Shown here piece by piece: positions 7,333 through 15,513 of a stretch of 64,000 bases of DNA (within the stretch, counting starts at the first letter, position 1; every line of letters begins with the position of its first letter). Both the position numbers and the translations under genes were made by a program. The stretch is from assembly GCF_000494755.1 (NCBI RefSeq), contig NC_022657.1:8834001-8898000 (forward strand), written 5' to 3'. This stretch comes from Amorphoplanes friuliensis DSM 7358. GTDB lineage: Bacteria > Actinomycetota > Actinomycetes > Mycobacteriales > Micromonosporaceae. The notes beneath the pieces were generated by a model. That model saw only the letters and a list, made by a program, of their open reading frames with translations. It was not told the origin of the DNA and searched no databases.

Positions 7333-9672
7333 TCAGGCCTCCACCAGGATCTCGTCGGCCGCCTCGGTGTAGAAGTTCGGATCGGCGGCGAGGATGGCGC
7401 GGCGCACGTCGAGCAGCTCGGTCACCCGCTGCTGGATCACCGCGGTGCCGACCAGGCCGTCCTCCTCCGCCTCGCGGCGGGCCGTGGTCTGGTTCTCGGC
7501 GATGTCGACGATCCGGTCGACGACCAGCGCCACACTGCGCTCGCCCTCGCTGTAGACGACCACGGACACGGTGTCGCTCTCCTCCACCTCGCTGTACGCC
7601 CCCAGCAGGTGCGACAGCCGTACGAGCGGCAGGATCTGCCCGCGGTACTGCACCACCTCGCGGGAGCCGGCGTGCTCGATGCGGTCCCTCGGGAATTCCT
7701 CGAGCCGTGTCACCGCGTCGAGCGGGATCGCGACGCGGCGTTCGCCGACCGCGGTCACCAGCAGTCGTTCCCCGGTGCCGGCGGCGCCCGCGGCCCGTGA
7801 GGTGGCGACGAGGTTCTCCCGGTCCGACTCGGCCGTCAGGTGCGAGCGGCGCGCGAGCGAGGAGACGTCGAGGATGAGCCCGACCTTGCCGTCGCCGAGG
7901 ATCGTCGCGCCGGCGTAGAGGCCGATGTCCTTGAAGCGGCTGTTGAGGGCCTTGACCACGACCTCCTCGGTGTTGAGGACGCGGTCCACGACGAGCCCGA
8001 AACGACGGCCGTCGGCGTGCAGCACCATGATGTAGACACCCTGGTCGCCGCCGACGTCGAGCCCGAGGGCCCGGTCCAGGCGGACGAGCGGGAGCAGCTT
8101 GCCGCGCAGCCGGTAGACCGGCGCACCCGACGCATATTCGATCTTCGTGGACTGGCCGTCGATGAAGACCAGTTCCAGGACCGCGACCTGCGGCACCACG
8201 TACCGCTGGTCACCGCAGTCGACCGTCAGCGCCTGGATGATCGCCAGGGTGAGCGGGATGGTGAGGCGCCAGACGGTGCCCTCACCGAGGGTCGAGTCGA
8301 CGCTGACCGCGCCGCCGATCCGCTCGATGTTGGTCTTGACCACGTCCATGCCGACACCGCGGCCGGACACGTTGGTCACCTTCGCGGCGGTGGAGAAGCC
8401 GGGCTGGAAGACCATCGCCATGATCTCGCGCTTGTCCATGCCGGCGACCTGATCGGCCCGGAGCAGGCCCTTCTCGACCGCCTTCTGGGCGATGCGGTTC
8501 ACGTCCATGCCCGCGCCGTCGTCGGCCACGTCGACCGCCACGTGCCCACCCTCGTGGTACGCCCGCAGCGTCAGCGTGCCCTCCGGCGACTTGCCGGCGG
8601 CGACCCGCTTGTCGGCCTCTTCGATGCCGTGGTCGACGGCGTTGCGGACCAGGTGGGTCAGCGGGTCCTTGACCGCCTCCAGGAGGCTGCGGTCGAGCTC
8701 GGTCTCCTTGCCCTCCATGACCAGCTCGACCTTCTTGCCGAGCGACTGGCTGAGGTCCCGGATGACCCGCGGCAGCTTCGACCAAATGTGCTCGATCGGC
8801 TGCATCCGCGTTTTCATGATGCCTTCTTGCAGCTCACTGGTGATCATGCCGAGCCGCTGGGCGCTGCGGACCAGACCGGAGTCGCCGGTCTCCATCACAC
8901 CGCGGACCAGCTGGTTGCGGGCCAGGACCAGCTCACCGACGAGGTTCATCAGACCGTCTAGCAGGTCGACGTCGACCCGGATCGCACTGTCCGCGACGCT
9001 GCGCTTCGGCGTCTGCGCCTGGAGGGCCTCGGTGACCGCCGCGGGGGCCGCCTTGCCCTCCTCCAGCAGGATCGCGCCGAGCTTGCGCTCGTCACCCTCG
9101 AGCTGCTGCTGCAGGGCGGAGCCGACGTCGCTGGGCGCGGCCGCACCGGACTCGACGAGCATCTCGCCGAGCGGCTTCCGCTGCCCCTCCACGGGCTCGG
9201 GCGCCGGGCGTACGGCCTTCTCCTCGAGCGGTTCCGGCGTCTCGGCCGGCTCCGCGGGCGCGGCCGGCGCGGCGGCAGTCTCCGCGGGAGCGTTCATCTG
9301 CGCGTGGACGGCGGTGATGATGCTGTCGACGTCGACATCACCCTCGTTGCCGTCCTGCTCGATCGCCTCGAGCAGCGACCGGACGCCGTCGATCGTGGCC
9401 AGCAAGGTCGTGATCGTCGTCGGCGTGACCGGCTGGACACCGTCCCGCAGACGCGACAGCAACGACTCACCGGCGTGGGCGAGCGTTTCCAGCCTGGAGA
9501 AGGCCAGGAACCCGCTCGTGCCCTTGATCGTGTGGATGGCCCGGAAAATGCGTGAGATCAGATCACGCGATCCCGGCTCCTGCTCGAGGGCGACAAGATC
9601 CCGGTCGATCTGATCCAGGTTCTCGTGGCTCTCCATGAGGAATTCGCCGACGATCTCACCAAGGTCTTCCAC
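7333..9672 (-). CDS. cheA: Chemotaxis histidine kinase CheA with two CheW-like domains
   Basis: 779 residues. Order: Hpt domain (phospho-acceptor H47 in IFRAIHTIKGTSGF); an Ala/Pro/Glu-rich linker; two short repeats, LGEMLVESG and LGAILLEEG with following helices (about 170-225), in place of a recognisable P2 CheY/CheB-binding domain; dimerisation region VGELVLARNQL; ATPase domain with HLVRNAVDHGIEEAD and GRGVGMDVVK; then two CheW-like domains, not one. GTG start with an AGGAGGT Shine-Dalgarno 6 bases upstream. First gene of the operon. A hairpin (9714-9739) separates it from the preceding response regulator. Confidence 0.95.
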   Translation of the reverse strand: MEDLGEIVGEFLMESHENLDQIDRDLVALEQEPGSRDLISRIFRAIHTIKGTSGFLAFSRLETLAHAGESLLSRLRDGVQPVTPTTITTLLATIDGVRSLLEAIEQDGNEGDVDVDSIITAVHAQMNAPAETAAAPAAPAEPAETPEPLEEKAVRPAPEPVEGQRKPLGEMLVESGAAAPSDVGSALQQQLEGDERKLGAILLEEGKAAPAAVTEALQAQTPKRSVADSAIRVDVDLLDGLMNLVGELVLARNQLVRGVMETGDSGLVRSAQRLGMITSELQEGIMKTRMQPIEHIWSKLPRVIRDLSQSLGKKVELVMEGKETELDRSLLEAVKDPLTHLVRNAVDHGIEEADKRVAAGKSPEGTLTLRAYHEGGHVAVDVADDGAGMDVNRIAQKAVEKGLLRADQVAGMDKREIMAMVFQPGFSTAAKVTNVSGRGVGMDVVKTNIERIGGAVSVDSTLGEGTVWRLTIPLTLAIIQALTVDCGDQRYVVPQVAVLELVFIDGQSTKIEYASGAPVYRLRGKLLPLVRLDRALGLDVGGDQGVYIMVLHADGRRFGLVVDRVLNTEEVVVKALNSRFKDIGLYAGATILGDGKVGLILDVSSLARRSHLTAESDRENLVATSRAAGAAGTGERLLVTAVGERRVAIPLDAVTRLEEFPRDRIEHAGSREVVQYRGQILPLVRLSHLLGAYSEVEESDTVSVVVYSEGERSVALVVDRIVDIAENQTTARREAEEDGLVGTAVIQQRVTELLDVRRAILAADPNFYTEAADEILVEA

Positions 9673-9713
9673 GGACTACCTCCTGCTCGTTTCCCAAAGC
9701 CCTCATCGACCTA

Positions 9714-9739
9714 CCGGGTGCTCACCTGAGGACACCCGG
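9714..9739 (-). terminator. Hairpin between response regulator and cheA
   Basis: CCGGGTG and CACCCGG arms enclose CTCA/TGAG, giving an almost continuous stem. It lies in the 85-base gap after the response-regulator stop and before cheA. It probably ends the regulator transcript or limits read-through into cheA. Confidence 0.55.
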
Positions 9740-9757
9740 ACTGCTACCTCTTCCGGC

Positions 9758-10456
9758 TCAAGCGTCACCACCCGGACGCCGGTAGCGGTAGCCGAATCCG
9801 CGGACGGACTCGATCGGTGATTCCTCGGGGTCCGACCAGCCGAGCTTGCGGCGCAGGCGCAGGACGGCGAACTTGACCCGTTCCTGGCCGATGCCGGTCG
9901 GGTCGTCCCAGGCCTGGGTGAGCAGCTGGTTCGGGCTCAGCACCGCACCCGCGTGCCGCACCAGCGCGTTGAGCAGCCGGAACTCGGTCGGCGTGAGGCG
10001 CTTCTCGTCACCCTTGACGTAGACGCGCCGTTTGGTCGGGTCGAGGTGCACCAGACCGTCGTCGTAGATCTGGCTGGCCCAGCTGTTCTGCCCGCCGGAC
10101 GAGCGGCGCAGCAGCGCCTCGACCCGGGCGAGCAGCTCGTTGTTGGCGAACGGCTTGGTCAGGTAGTCGTCGGCCCCGCCGCGCAGTCCGCGGACCTTCT
10201 CGGCCTCCTGGCCGTGCGCGGTGAGCACCAGCACGGGCACGTCCGAGACGTCCCGCAGCCGTTCGAGCACCTGCCAGCCGTCCATCTCGGGCAGGCCGAC
10301 GTCGAGCACCACCAGATCGGGGTGTTCGGCGTAGGCCTCCTTGAGACCGGTACGCCCGTCGCCGGCGTGTGCCACCTCGTAGCCGGCCCGGCTGAACAGC
10401 AGCCGCAGAGCCAGCGCGATGTCCGGGTCGTCCTCGACCACGAGCAGTCTGCTCAT
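9758..10456 (-). CDS. OmpR-family response regulator
   Basis: 232 residues. Receiver with E9/D10/D11 region (VVEDDPDIAL), phospho-acceptor in LVVLDVGLPEMDGW, Lys in YLTKPF; then a winged-helix DNA-binding domain (RLTPTEFRLLNALVRHAGAVL, ending RGFGYRYRRP). The unusual SPNQLLTQAWDDPTGIGQERVKFAVLRLRRKLG segment is otherwise typical. Divergent from the kinase at 10644, its likely partner. It lies upstream of cheA on the same strand, so it may regulate motility genes, but no site was identified. Confidence 0.85.
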   Translation of the reverse strand: MSRLLVVEDDPDIALALRLLFSRAGYEVAHAGDGRTGLKEAYAEHPDLVVLDVGLPEMDGWQVLERLRDVSDVPVLVLTAHGQEAEKVRGLRGGADDYLTKPFANNELLARVEALLRRSSGGQNSWASQIYDDGLVHLDPTKRRVYVKGDEKRLTPTEFRLLNALVRHAGAVLSPNQLLTQAWDDPTGIGQERVKFAVLRLRRKLGWSDPEESPIESVRGFGYRYRRPGGDA

Positions 10457-10643
10457 GCCCTCATCACCATGACCCCCCAACGCTGCGTCCCCAGACGCAC
10501 GGCTGACCAGCTGTCACGGCACGTGAGCGGCATCGGTCAGCGTCTTGCTGGCGTCCCCCGCGACCGCGGACGACGAAAGATGAAATGTCCAAAACCACGA
10601 TAGCGTGACGTGTCCGTTCATATACGGAAAGTTATAGTTCAGC
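10457..10643. promoter_or_regulatory. Divergent promoter region of the two-component pair
   Basis: 187 bases between the two start codons. On the plus strand TATAGT (10633-10638) ends 5 bases before the GTG of the kinase, suggesting a near-leaderless transcript. An inverted repeat TCCGT/ACGGA (10613-10628) lies just upstream of it. On the minus strand TATCGT (10597-10602) could be a -10. Operator function is inference. Confidence 0.4.
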
Positions 10644-11351
10644 GTGCGCATCCCCGCTTCCGCACCGTCGACGCTCTCGGGCGGCGCGATGCAGGCCCGC
10701 TTCCTGACCGTGATCTCGCACGAGTTGCGGACACCACTGACCACCATCGCCTCGTTCACCGAGAGCCTCGACACGGACGACCTCGCGCCGACCGAACGAT
10801 CACTCGCGCTCGCCGCCGTACGCCGGAACACCGACCGGATGCTCACCCTGGTCGAGGACCTGATGGTCGTCACCCGGCTGCAGACCGGCGACCTCGAGCT
10901 GCAGCCCGGCCGGGTGGACCTGGGAACTTCGATCGCCGAGGCGGCCGAGTTGCTCGCCAGCCGGGAGCCGTACACGGCGGCGACCGTCCAGGCCATCACG
11001 GGACCGCCCCTGGTGGCCGACGCCGGACTGCTGCGCGACCTCTTCTACGCCGTGATCGGAACGGTGGCCAGCGGTGCGGCCGACCGGTCGGCCTCGGTCA
11101 GCACCACGACCGGCCCCGGCGGCTGGACCGTGAGCGTCACCGCGCGCCAGGCCGAGCAGCTCACCGACGAACACCTGATGGCCGGCATGCTCGCCACACC
11201 CGAGCCGCCGCACCGGCGCCGCAGCACCGCGGTGTGGATGCTGATCGCCGAGGCCATCGTCACCCGCCACGGTGGTTCCGTGGAGCTGACCTTCGACCCC
11301 GACACCGGGGCAGGCGCGGTCATCGGCCTCCCCCTCAATCCCTCAGGCTGA
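10644..11351 (+). CDS. Short sensor histidine kinase with weak ATPase motifs
   Basis: 235 residues, no membrane segment and no sensor domain. The HisKA H-box is FLTVISHELRTPLTTI with phospho-acceptor H26, followed by the paired helices of the dimerisation domain. The ATP-binding half is recognisable only by position: the N box is reduced to LLRDLFYAVIGTVASGA and no clear DxGxG or GxGLG is seen; it ends VTRHGGSVELTF. It may be a degenerate kinase or a phosphatase/scaffold. It is divergent from the OmpR-type regulator at 9758, its likely partner. GTG start chosen from the -10 spacing. Confidence 0.75.
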   Translation: MRIPASAPSTLSGGAMQARFLTVISHELRTPLTTIASFTESLDTDDLAPTERSLALAAVRRNTDRMLTLVEDLMVVTRLQTGDLELQPGRVDLGTSIAEAAELLASREPYTAATVQAITGPPLVADAGLLRDLFYAVIGTVASGAADRSASVSTTTGPGGWTVSVTARQAEQLTDEHLMAGMLATPEPPHRRRSTAVWMLIAEAIVTRHGGSVELTFDPDTGAGAVIGLPLNPSG

Positions 11352-11465
11352 CACAGCCACCGCACGAAGTCCGTGAAACAGCGAAAGAAGGGACGTACAG
11401 CCGAAAAGCCGATCCGATAACGAAGCCGGGCGAACAGGCGCCCGGGGTGGATCGGGAGGCAACAA
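11352..11465 (+). promoter_or_regulatory. Structured leader of the CAP-domain gene, possible riboswitch
   Basis: CCGATCC (11409-11415) pairs with GGATCGG (11449-11455), enclosing an inner hairpin CCGGGC/GCCCGG (11426-11445). The outer 3' arm runs into the Shine-Dalgarno GGGAGG (11454-11459), so the fold could hide it. Upstream, GGGACGTACAGCC (11390-11402) after GAAA resembles the core of c-di-GMP-I (GEMM) riboswitches, but the expected P2 stem does not form. The GGGGTGGATCGG segment recalls part of ydaO (c-di-AMP) elements. Neither consensus is complete. Confidence 0.3.
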
Positions 11466-11975
11466 GTGTTCGATTCCGTCCGACGTCTCGCCCTTGTCGC
11501 GGCCGCACCGGCCGCACTCCTCGGGCTCTCGGCGACCGCGGTGCACGCCGAGACCATCGTCCCGGCGACGGTGGCGGCCGGGCCGACCACGTCGCAGGTG
11601 CTCGGCGACGAGGTCATCGCGCTCACCAACGAGGAGCGGGTGCGTAACGGCTGCTCCGCGCTCGAGGAGGACGAGGAACTGACCGTGGCGTCCGTGCGGC
11701 AGAGCCACTACATGGCCGCCACCGGCGACTTCGGCCACTTCGGCTGGCGCGGATCGACCTTCGAGACCCGCTCACGGGCGGCCGGATACCAGGCCGTCGC
11801 CGGCGAGAACGTTGCCTACGGCTTCAACACCACCGCCGAGGTCATGGCCGCCTGGATGGCCAGCCCGCCGCACCGGCGCAACATCCTGAACTGCGACGTC
11901 AAGGCGCTCGGCGCCGGCGTGCAGCAGGCCCCGAACGGCACGTACTACTGGACCCAGGTCTTCGGCTGGCACTGA
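11466..11975 (+). CDS. Secreted CAP-domain (SCP/PR-1, YkwD-like) protein
   Basis: 169 residues. A signal peptide (VRRLALVAAAPAALLGLSATAVHA) is followed by one CAP domain: NEERVRNGC, SHYMAATGDFGHFGW, GENVAYGF, WMASPPHRRNIL and YYWTQVFG match the four CAP signatures, with the conserved His and Glu residues present. Its biochemical activity is unknown; bacterial relatives are extracellular and often cell-wall associated. GTG start with GGGAGG 6 bases upstream. The leader is strongly structured. It ends 8 bases from the convergent murB stop. Confidence 0.88.
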   Translation: MFDSVRRLALVAAAPAALLGLSATAVHAETIVPATVAAGPTTSQVLGDEVIALTNEERVRNGCSALEEDEELTVASVRQSHYMAATGDFGHFGWRGSTFETRSRAAGYQAVAGENVAYGFNTTAEVMAAWMASPPHRRNILNCDVKALGAGVQQAPNGTYYWTQVFGWH

Positions 11976-11983
11976 CCACGGCT

Positions 11984-13072
11984 CTACAGGGAACAGTTCA
12001 CCAGGACCGGTTCGGGATGCAGGACGACGCCGAACCGGTCCCGTACGCCGTCACGGATCTCCCGCGCCAGGTCGAGCAGCGCGGTTGTCGTGCCGCCACC
12101 CCGATGGGTCAGCGCGAGAGTGTGCTTCGACGAGATCGCCACACCACCGGCGCCGGCGTACCCCTTGCCGAAGCCGGCCTTCTCGATCAGCCAGGCGGCG
12201 GGCACCTTGACCGTGCCGTTCGGCGCCGGCCAGCTCGGCGGCTCCCCGGCGTCGACGAGCCGGTCCTGGACCGCCGCCCACTCCTGCGCGGAGAGCACGG
12301 GGTTGGTAAAGAACGAGCCCACCGACTGCGTGTCCGGGTCCGCCGGGTCGAGCACCATGCCCTTGCCCGCCCGCAACTGCAGAACGGTCTCCCGTACCTG
12401 CTTCGCGGGCACCCGCTCGCCGATCTCCACGCCCAGCCGGCGGGCCAGTTCGGCGTACCGGATCGGCGCGGAGTCCGCGGAGAGCGTGAGGCGGAAGTCG
12501 ACCTCGAGCACCACCCAGCGCTCGTTGTTCTTGAAGATGCTCGACCTGTACGCGAACCGGCACTCCGGCAGCGACAGCACCCGCACCTCGTCCTCGTGGC
12601 GGTCGTAGACGTGTACCGCCTCGATCGTCTGCGCGACCTCCTGGCCGTACGCACCGACGTTCTGGATCGGGGTCGCACCGGACGAGCCGGGGATGCCGGA
12701 GAGCGCCTCCAGGCCGGAGCAGCCGTTCTCGATCGTGTGCGCCACAAAATCGTCCCAGGGCTCCCCGGCGGCGACCCGGAACAGCACACCTCGGGCATCC
12801 CGGTCGGCCACGTGAACCCCACGGGTACGCAGCAGCACCACCGTGCCGGGGAAGCCGTCGTCGCCGATCACGACGTTGCTGCCCCCAGCGAGAACGAGCA
12901 CAGGTTGCCCCGAACGGGCAGCAGCCCGTACGGTTGCCACCGCTTCGTCCGTTTCGGACACCACCGTGAGGGTGCTTGCCGGGCCGCCGAGGCGTAGCGT
13001 CGTGTACGCCCCCAGCGAACTGGCATGCGCCGCGGATGCGGTGATCGGGTGGTCAGCACTAACGTCAGGCAC
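11984..13072 (-). CDS. murB: UDP-N-acetylenolpyruvoylglucosamine reductase MurB
   Basis: About 362 residues. Reduces UDP-GlcNAc-enolpyruvate to UDP-MurNAc with NADPH and FAD. Signatures: TTLRLGGPASTL, VLAGGSNVVIGD, GLEALSGIPGSSGATPIQNVGAYGQE in two halves, and the C-terminal SVGSFFTNPV (catalytic Ser) with AAWLIEKAGFGKG and the final Glu in HPEPVLVN. The GTG at 13072 is chosen because AGGGTG lies 6-9 bases upstream; the GTG three codons earlier (13081) is possible. Divergent from the gene at 13139. Confidence 0.93.
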   Translation of the reverse strand: MPDVSADHPITASAAHASSLGAYTTLRLGGPASTLTVVSETDEAVATVRAAARSGQPVLVLAGGSNVVIGDDGFPGTVVLLRTRGVHVADRDARGVLFRVAAGEPWDDFVAHTIENGCSGLEALSGIPGSSGATPIQNVGAYGQEVAQTIEAVHVYDRHEDEVRVLSLPECRFAYRSSIFKNNERWVVLEVDFRLTLSADSAPIRYAELARRLGVEIGERVPAKQVRETVLQLRAGKGMVLDPADPDTQSVGSFFTNPVLSAQEWAAVQDRLVDAGEPPSWPAPNGTVKVPAAWLIEKAGFGKGYAGAGGVAISSKHTLALTHRGGGTTTALLDLAREIRDGVRDRFGVVLHPEPVLVNCSL

Positions 13073-13138
13073 GACGTTCACCCTAGGCCGCGGGCCCCGG
13101 GTGGTAACCGGTGGTCCTCCTCGATCGGGAGAAGGCGG

Positions 13139-13900
13139 ATGAACAGGCTGCACGCGACGAAGGACTTCTGGCTGGCCGCACTGCGTGCGGACGGGCCGGC
13201 ACTCCAGGAAGCCGTCGCCCAGACAGGTCCCGATGCGGCTGTGCCGTCCTGTCCGGGATGGACGGTGGCCGATCTGACCGAGCACATCACCACACTCCTG
13301 CACTGGGTCCGCGAGCTGACCCCTCGCGGAGTGGTCGACCGGCCCGCCGATCGGGTGATTCCCGAGCCCCGGCCCGCGTGGCCCGAGGCGCTCGACCAGC
13401 TTCGCCGCGAGATGACCGGCACGATCGAGACCCTCGACGCGCTCGACCCCGACTTCCCGTCCTGGACGTGGCCGGCCCAGGCCCGCAAGGCCGGTTTCTG
13501 GCAGCGCCGGATGGCGCACGAGATCTCGGTGCACCGCTGGGACGCCGAGACCGCCGCCGGCCGGGCCACCCCGATCGAGACGAAGCTCGCCGCCGACGGT
13601 GTGAACGAGGTGCTCGACACCTGGCTCCCCGCCGGCCGGCGCAAGGGCCCGACCGATCTGCACGGCGTGGTGCACCTTGTCGCCACCGATGCGAGTTACG
13701 AGTGGTTCGTCCGTCTGCGCGGGGCGGGCATCTCCCTGCTCGACACCGGGACGATCCTCGACTCCGACGACCACCACCCGCGGGCGGAGGCCTCCGGCAC
13801 CGCCAGCGACCTGCTCCTGGCGTTGATGGGACGCATCGATTCGGACAATCTGACCGTGATCGGCGATCAGCGCCTGATCAGCGCGTTGCAGGCGGGATAA
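13139..13900 (+). CDS. Maleylpyruvate isomerase N-terminal/DinB-like family protein
   Basis: 253 residues. The N-terminal half is a DinB-like helical bundle of the MDMPI_N family: CPGWTVADLTEHI supplies the first conserved His and RRMAHEISVHRWDAE the others, a metal-binding triad. Family members include mycothiol-dependent maleylpyruvate isomerase, but most are uncharacterised and this copy is alone. ATG start with GGGAGAAGG just upstream. A small hairpin (13894-13908) covers the stop codon. Confidence 0.8.
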   Translation: MNRLHATKDFWLAALRADGPALQEAVAQTGPDAAVPSCPGWTVADLTEHITTLLHWVRELTPRGVVDRPADRVIPEPRPAWPEALDQLRREMTGTIETLDALDPDFPSWTWPAQARKAGFWQRRMAHEISVHRWDAETAAGRATPIETKLAADGVNEVLDTWLPAGRRKGPTDLHGVVHLVATDASYEWFVRLRGAGISLLDTGTILDSDDHHPRAEASGTASDLLLALMGRIDSDNLTVIGDQRLISALQAG

Positions 13901-13910
13901 CGCATCCCAG

Positions 13911-13941
13911 CATCCGGAATGTGTTCCGCAACTTTCGGATG
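13911..13941. promoter_or_regulatory. Inverted repeat upstream of the beta-glucosidase operon
   Basis: CATCCG (13911-13916) and CGGATG (13936-13941) flank a smaller palindrome GGAATGTGTTCC (13916-13927). It lies in the 181-base gap before the GH1/LacI pair. It is a candidate operator, but it does not look like the usual central-CG LacI site. The rest of the gap shows nothing clear. Confidence 0.25.
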
Positions 13942-14081
13942 GCTCCCGAGAAGGCGAATGGCTCTACGCTGTACCGGTTAAGGGCGGTCGTTTCCCGGCC
14001 GCCCCCACAGTCCCGCCGCTGATCAGGCCGGTCGGCGCGGCCCGGCTCGGCAGCGGCGGATCACGCAGGGAGCGGTGAAGG

Positions 14082-15509
14082 ATGACGGCAACCGTCTCGG
14101 TGGAGTCGAGCGACGAACCACTGGCATCGGGGGTGCGGTTCCCGGACGGCTTCGTCTGGGGCGCGGCGACGGCGTCGTACCAGATCGAGGGCGCGGTGAA
14201 CGAGGACGGCCGGGGGCCGTCCATCTGGGACACGTTCTGCCGGACGCCGGGGCGCGTGCACGCCGGCCACACAGGCGACGTGGCATGCGACCACTACCAC
14301 CGCTACGTCGAGGACGTGGCGATGATGGCGGACCTCGGGCTCGCCTCGTACAGGTACTCGATCGCCTGGCCCCGCATTCAGCCCGACGGCACGGGCCCGG
14401 TCAACACCCGCGGGCTGGACTTCTACGACCGGCTGACGGACGAGCTGATCGGCAAGGGCATCGACCCGGTCGTCACGCTCTACCACTGGGACCTGCCGCA
14501 GAGCCTCGAGGACCGCGGCGGCTGGGCCTCCCGCGAGACCGCCGAGGCCTTCGCCGAGTACGCCCAGATCGTCCACGCCCGCCTCGGTGACCGCGTCCGC
14601 ACCTGGACCACGCTGAACGAGCCGTGGTGCTCGGCCTACCTCGGGTACGGCAGCGGCCGGCACGCACCGGGTGTCACCGACCCGGCCTCGGTCTTCAAGG
14701 CCGTGCACCACCTGCTGCTGGGCCACGGCCTGGCCGCGCGGGCCCTGCGTTCGGCCGGCGCGCAGAGCGTCAGCATCACGCTGAACCCGGCCTCGGTGCT
14801 CCCGCTGGACCCGGAGAACGCCGCCGACGTGGAGGCCGCCCGGATCGTCGACGGCCTCAACAACCGCATCTTCCTGGACCCGCTGCTCCGCGGGCAGTAC
14901 CCGGACGACATGCGCGAGCACATGGCCCGCTTCGTGGACCTGTCCTTCATCCGGGACGGCGACGAGGCGATCATCAACGCCCCGATCGACGTGCTCGGCG
15001 TCAACTACTACACACCTTCGTACGTCTCCGCGAAGCCCGGGACGCCGTCTGCCCCGGACGCGCCCGGCACCGACGGTGTGGCCTGGCGCGAGCCGGTCGG
15101 CCCGATCACCGACATCGGCTGGCAGATCGAGCCGGCGGCGCTCACCCGCCTGCTGGACCGCATCCACCGGGACTATCCCGGTACGCCGATGATGATCACC
15201 GAGAACGGCGCCTCGTACGGTGACGGCCCCTCGGAGGACGGCGCCATCCACGACACCAACCGCATCGAGTACCTCGACGGGCACCTGCGCGCCTGCCTCG
15301 ACGCCATTTCCCACGGCGTTGACCTTCGGGGATACTTCGCGTGGTCTCTGATGGACAATTTCGAATGGGCCGAGGGGTACGCCAAGCGGTTCGGCCTGGT
15401 GCACGTGGACTACACCACGCAGCAGCGGGTGCCGAAGGACAGCGCACGGTGGTACCAGGAGGTGATCCGGCGTAACGGTCTCACCGACCAGGGCCGGATC
15501 GGGGAGTGA
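14082..15509 (+). CDS. GH1 family beta-glucosidase
   Basis: 475 residues, full length for glycoside hydrolase family 1. It hydrolyses beta-linked glucosides by a retaining mechanism. FVWGAATASYQIEGA is the N-terminal signature, TTLNEPW holds the acid/base Glu, and MMITENGAS the nucleophile Glu; YFAWSLMDNFEWAEGY is the aglycone-side block. No signal peptide, so it acts inside the cell on imported oligosaccharides. Four bases separate it from a LacI regulator, its likely controller. No transporter genes accompany it here. Confidence 0.95.
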   Translation: MTATVSVESSDEPLASGVRFPDGFVWGAATASYQIEGAVNEDGRGPSIWDTFCRTPGRVHAGHTGDVACDHYHRYVEDVAMMADLGLASYRYSIAWPRIQPDGTGPVNTRGLDFYDRLTDELIGKGIDPVVTLYHWDLPQSLEDRGGWASRETAEAFAEYAQIVHARLGDRVRTWTTLNEPWCSAYLGYGSGRHAPGVTDPASVFKAVHHLLLGHGLAARALRSAGAQSVSITLNPASVLPLDPENAADVEAARIVDGLNNRIFLDPLLRGQYPDDMREHMARFVDLSFIRDGDEAIINAPIDVLGVNYYTPSYVSAKPGTPSAPDAPGTDGVAWREPVGPITDIGWQIEPAALTRLLDRIHRDYPGTPMMITENGASYGDGPSEDGAIHDTNRIEYLDGHLRACLDAISHGVDLRGYFAWSLMDNFEWAEGYAKRFGLVHVDYTTQQRVPKDSARWYQEVIRRNGLTDQGRIGE

Positions 15510-15513
15510 GCTG

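Noticed and set aside
11352..11465. Complete c-di-GMP-I or c-di-AMP riboswitch
   Set aside because: The expected P2 stem (GEMM) and the 3' half (ydaO) are missing, so only a structured leader is claimed.
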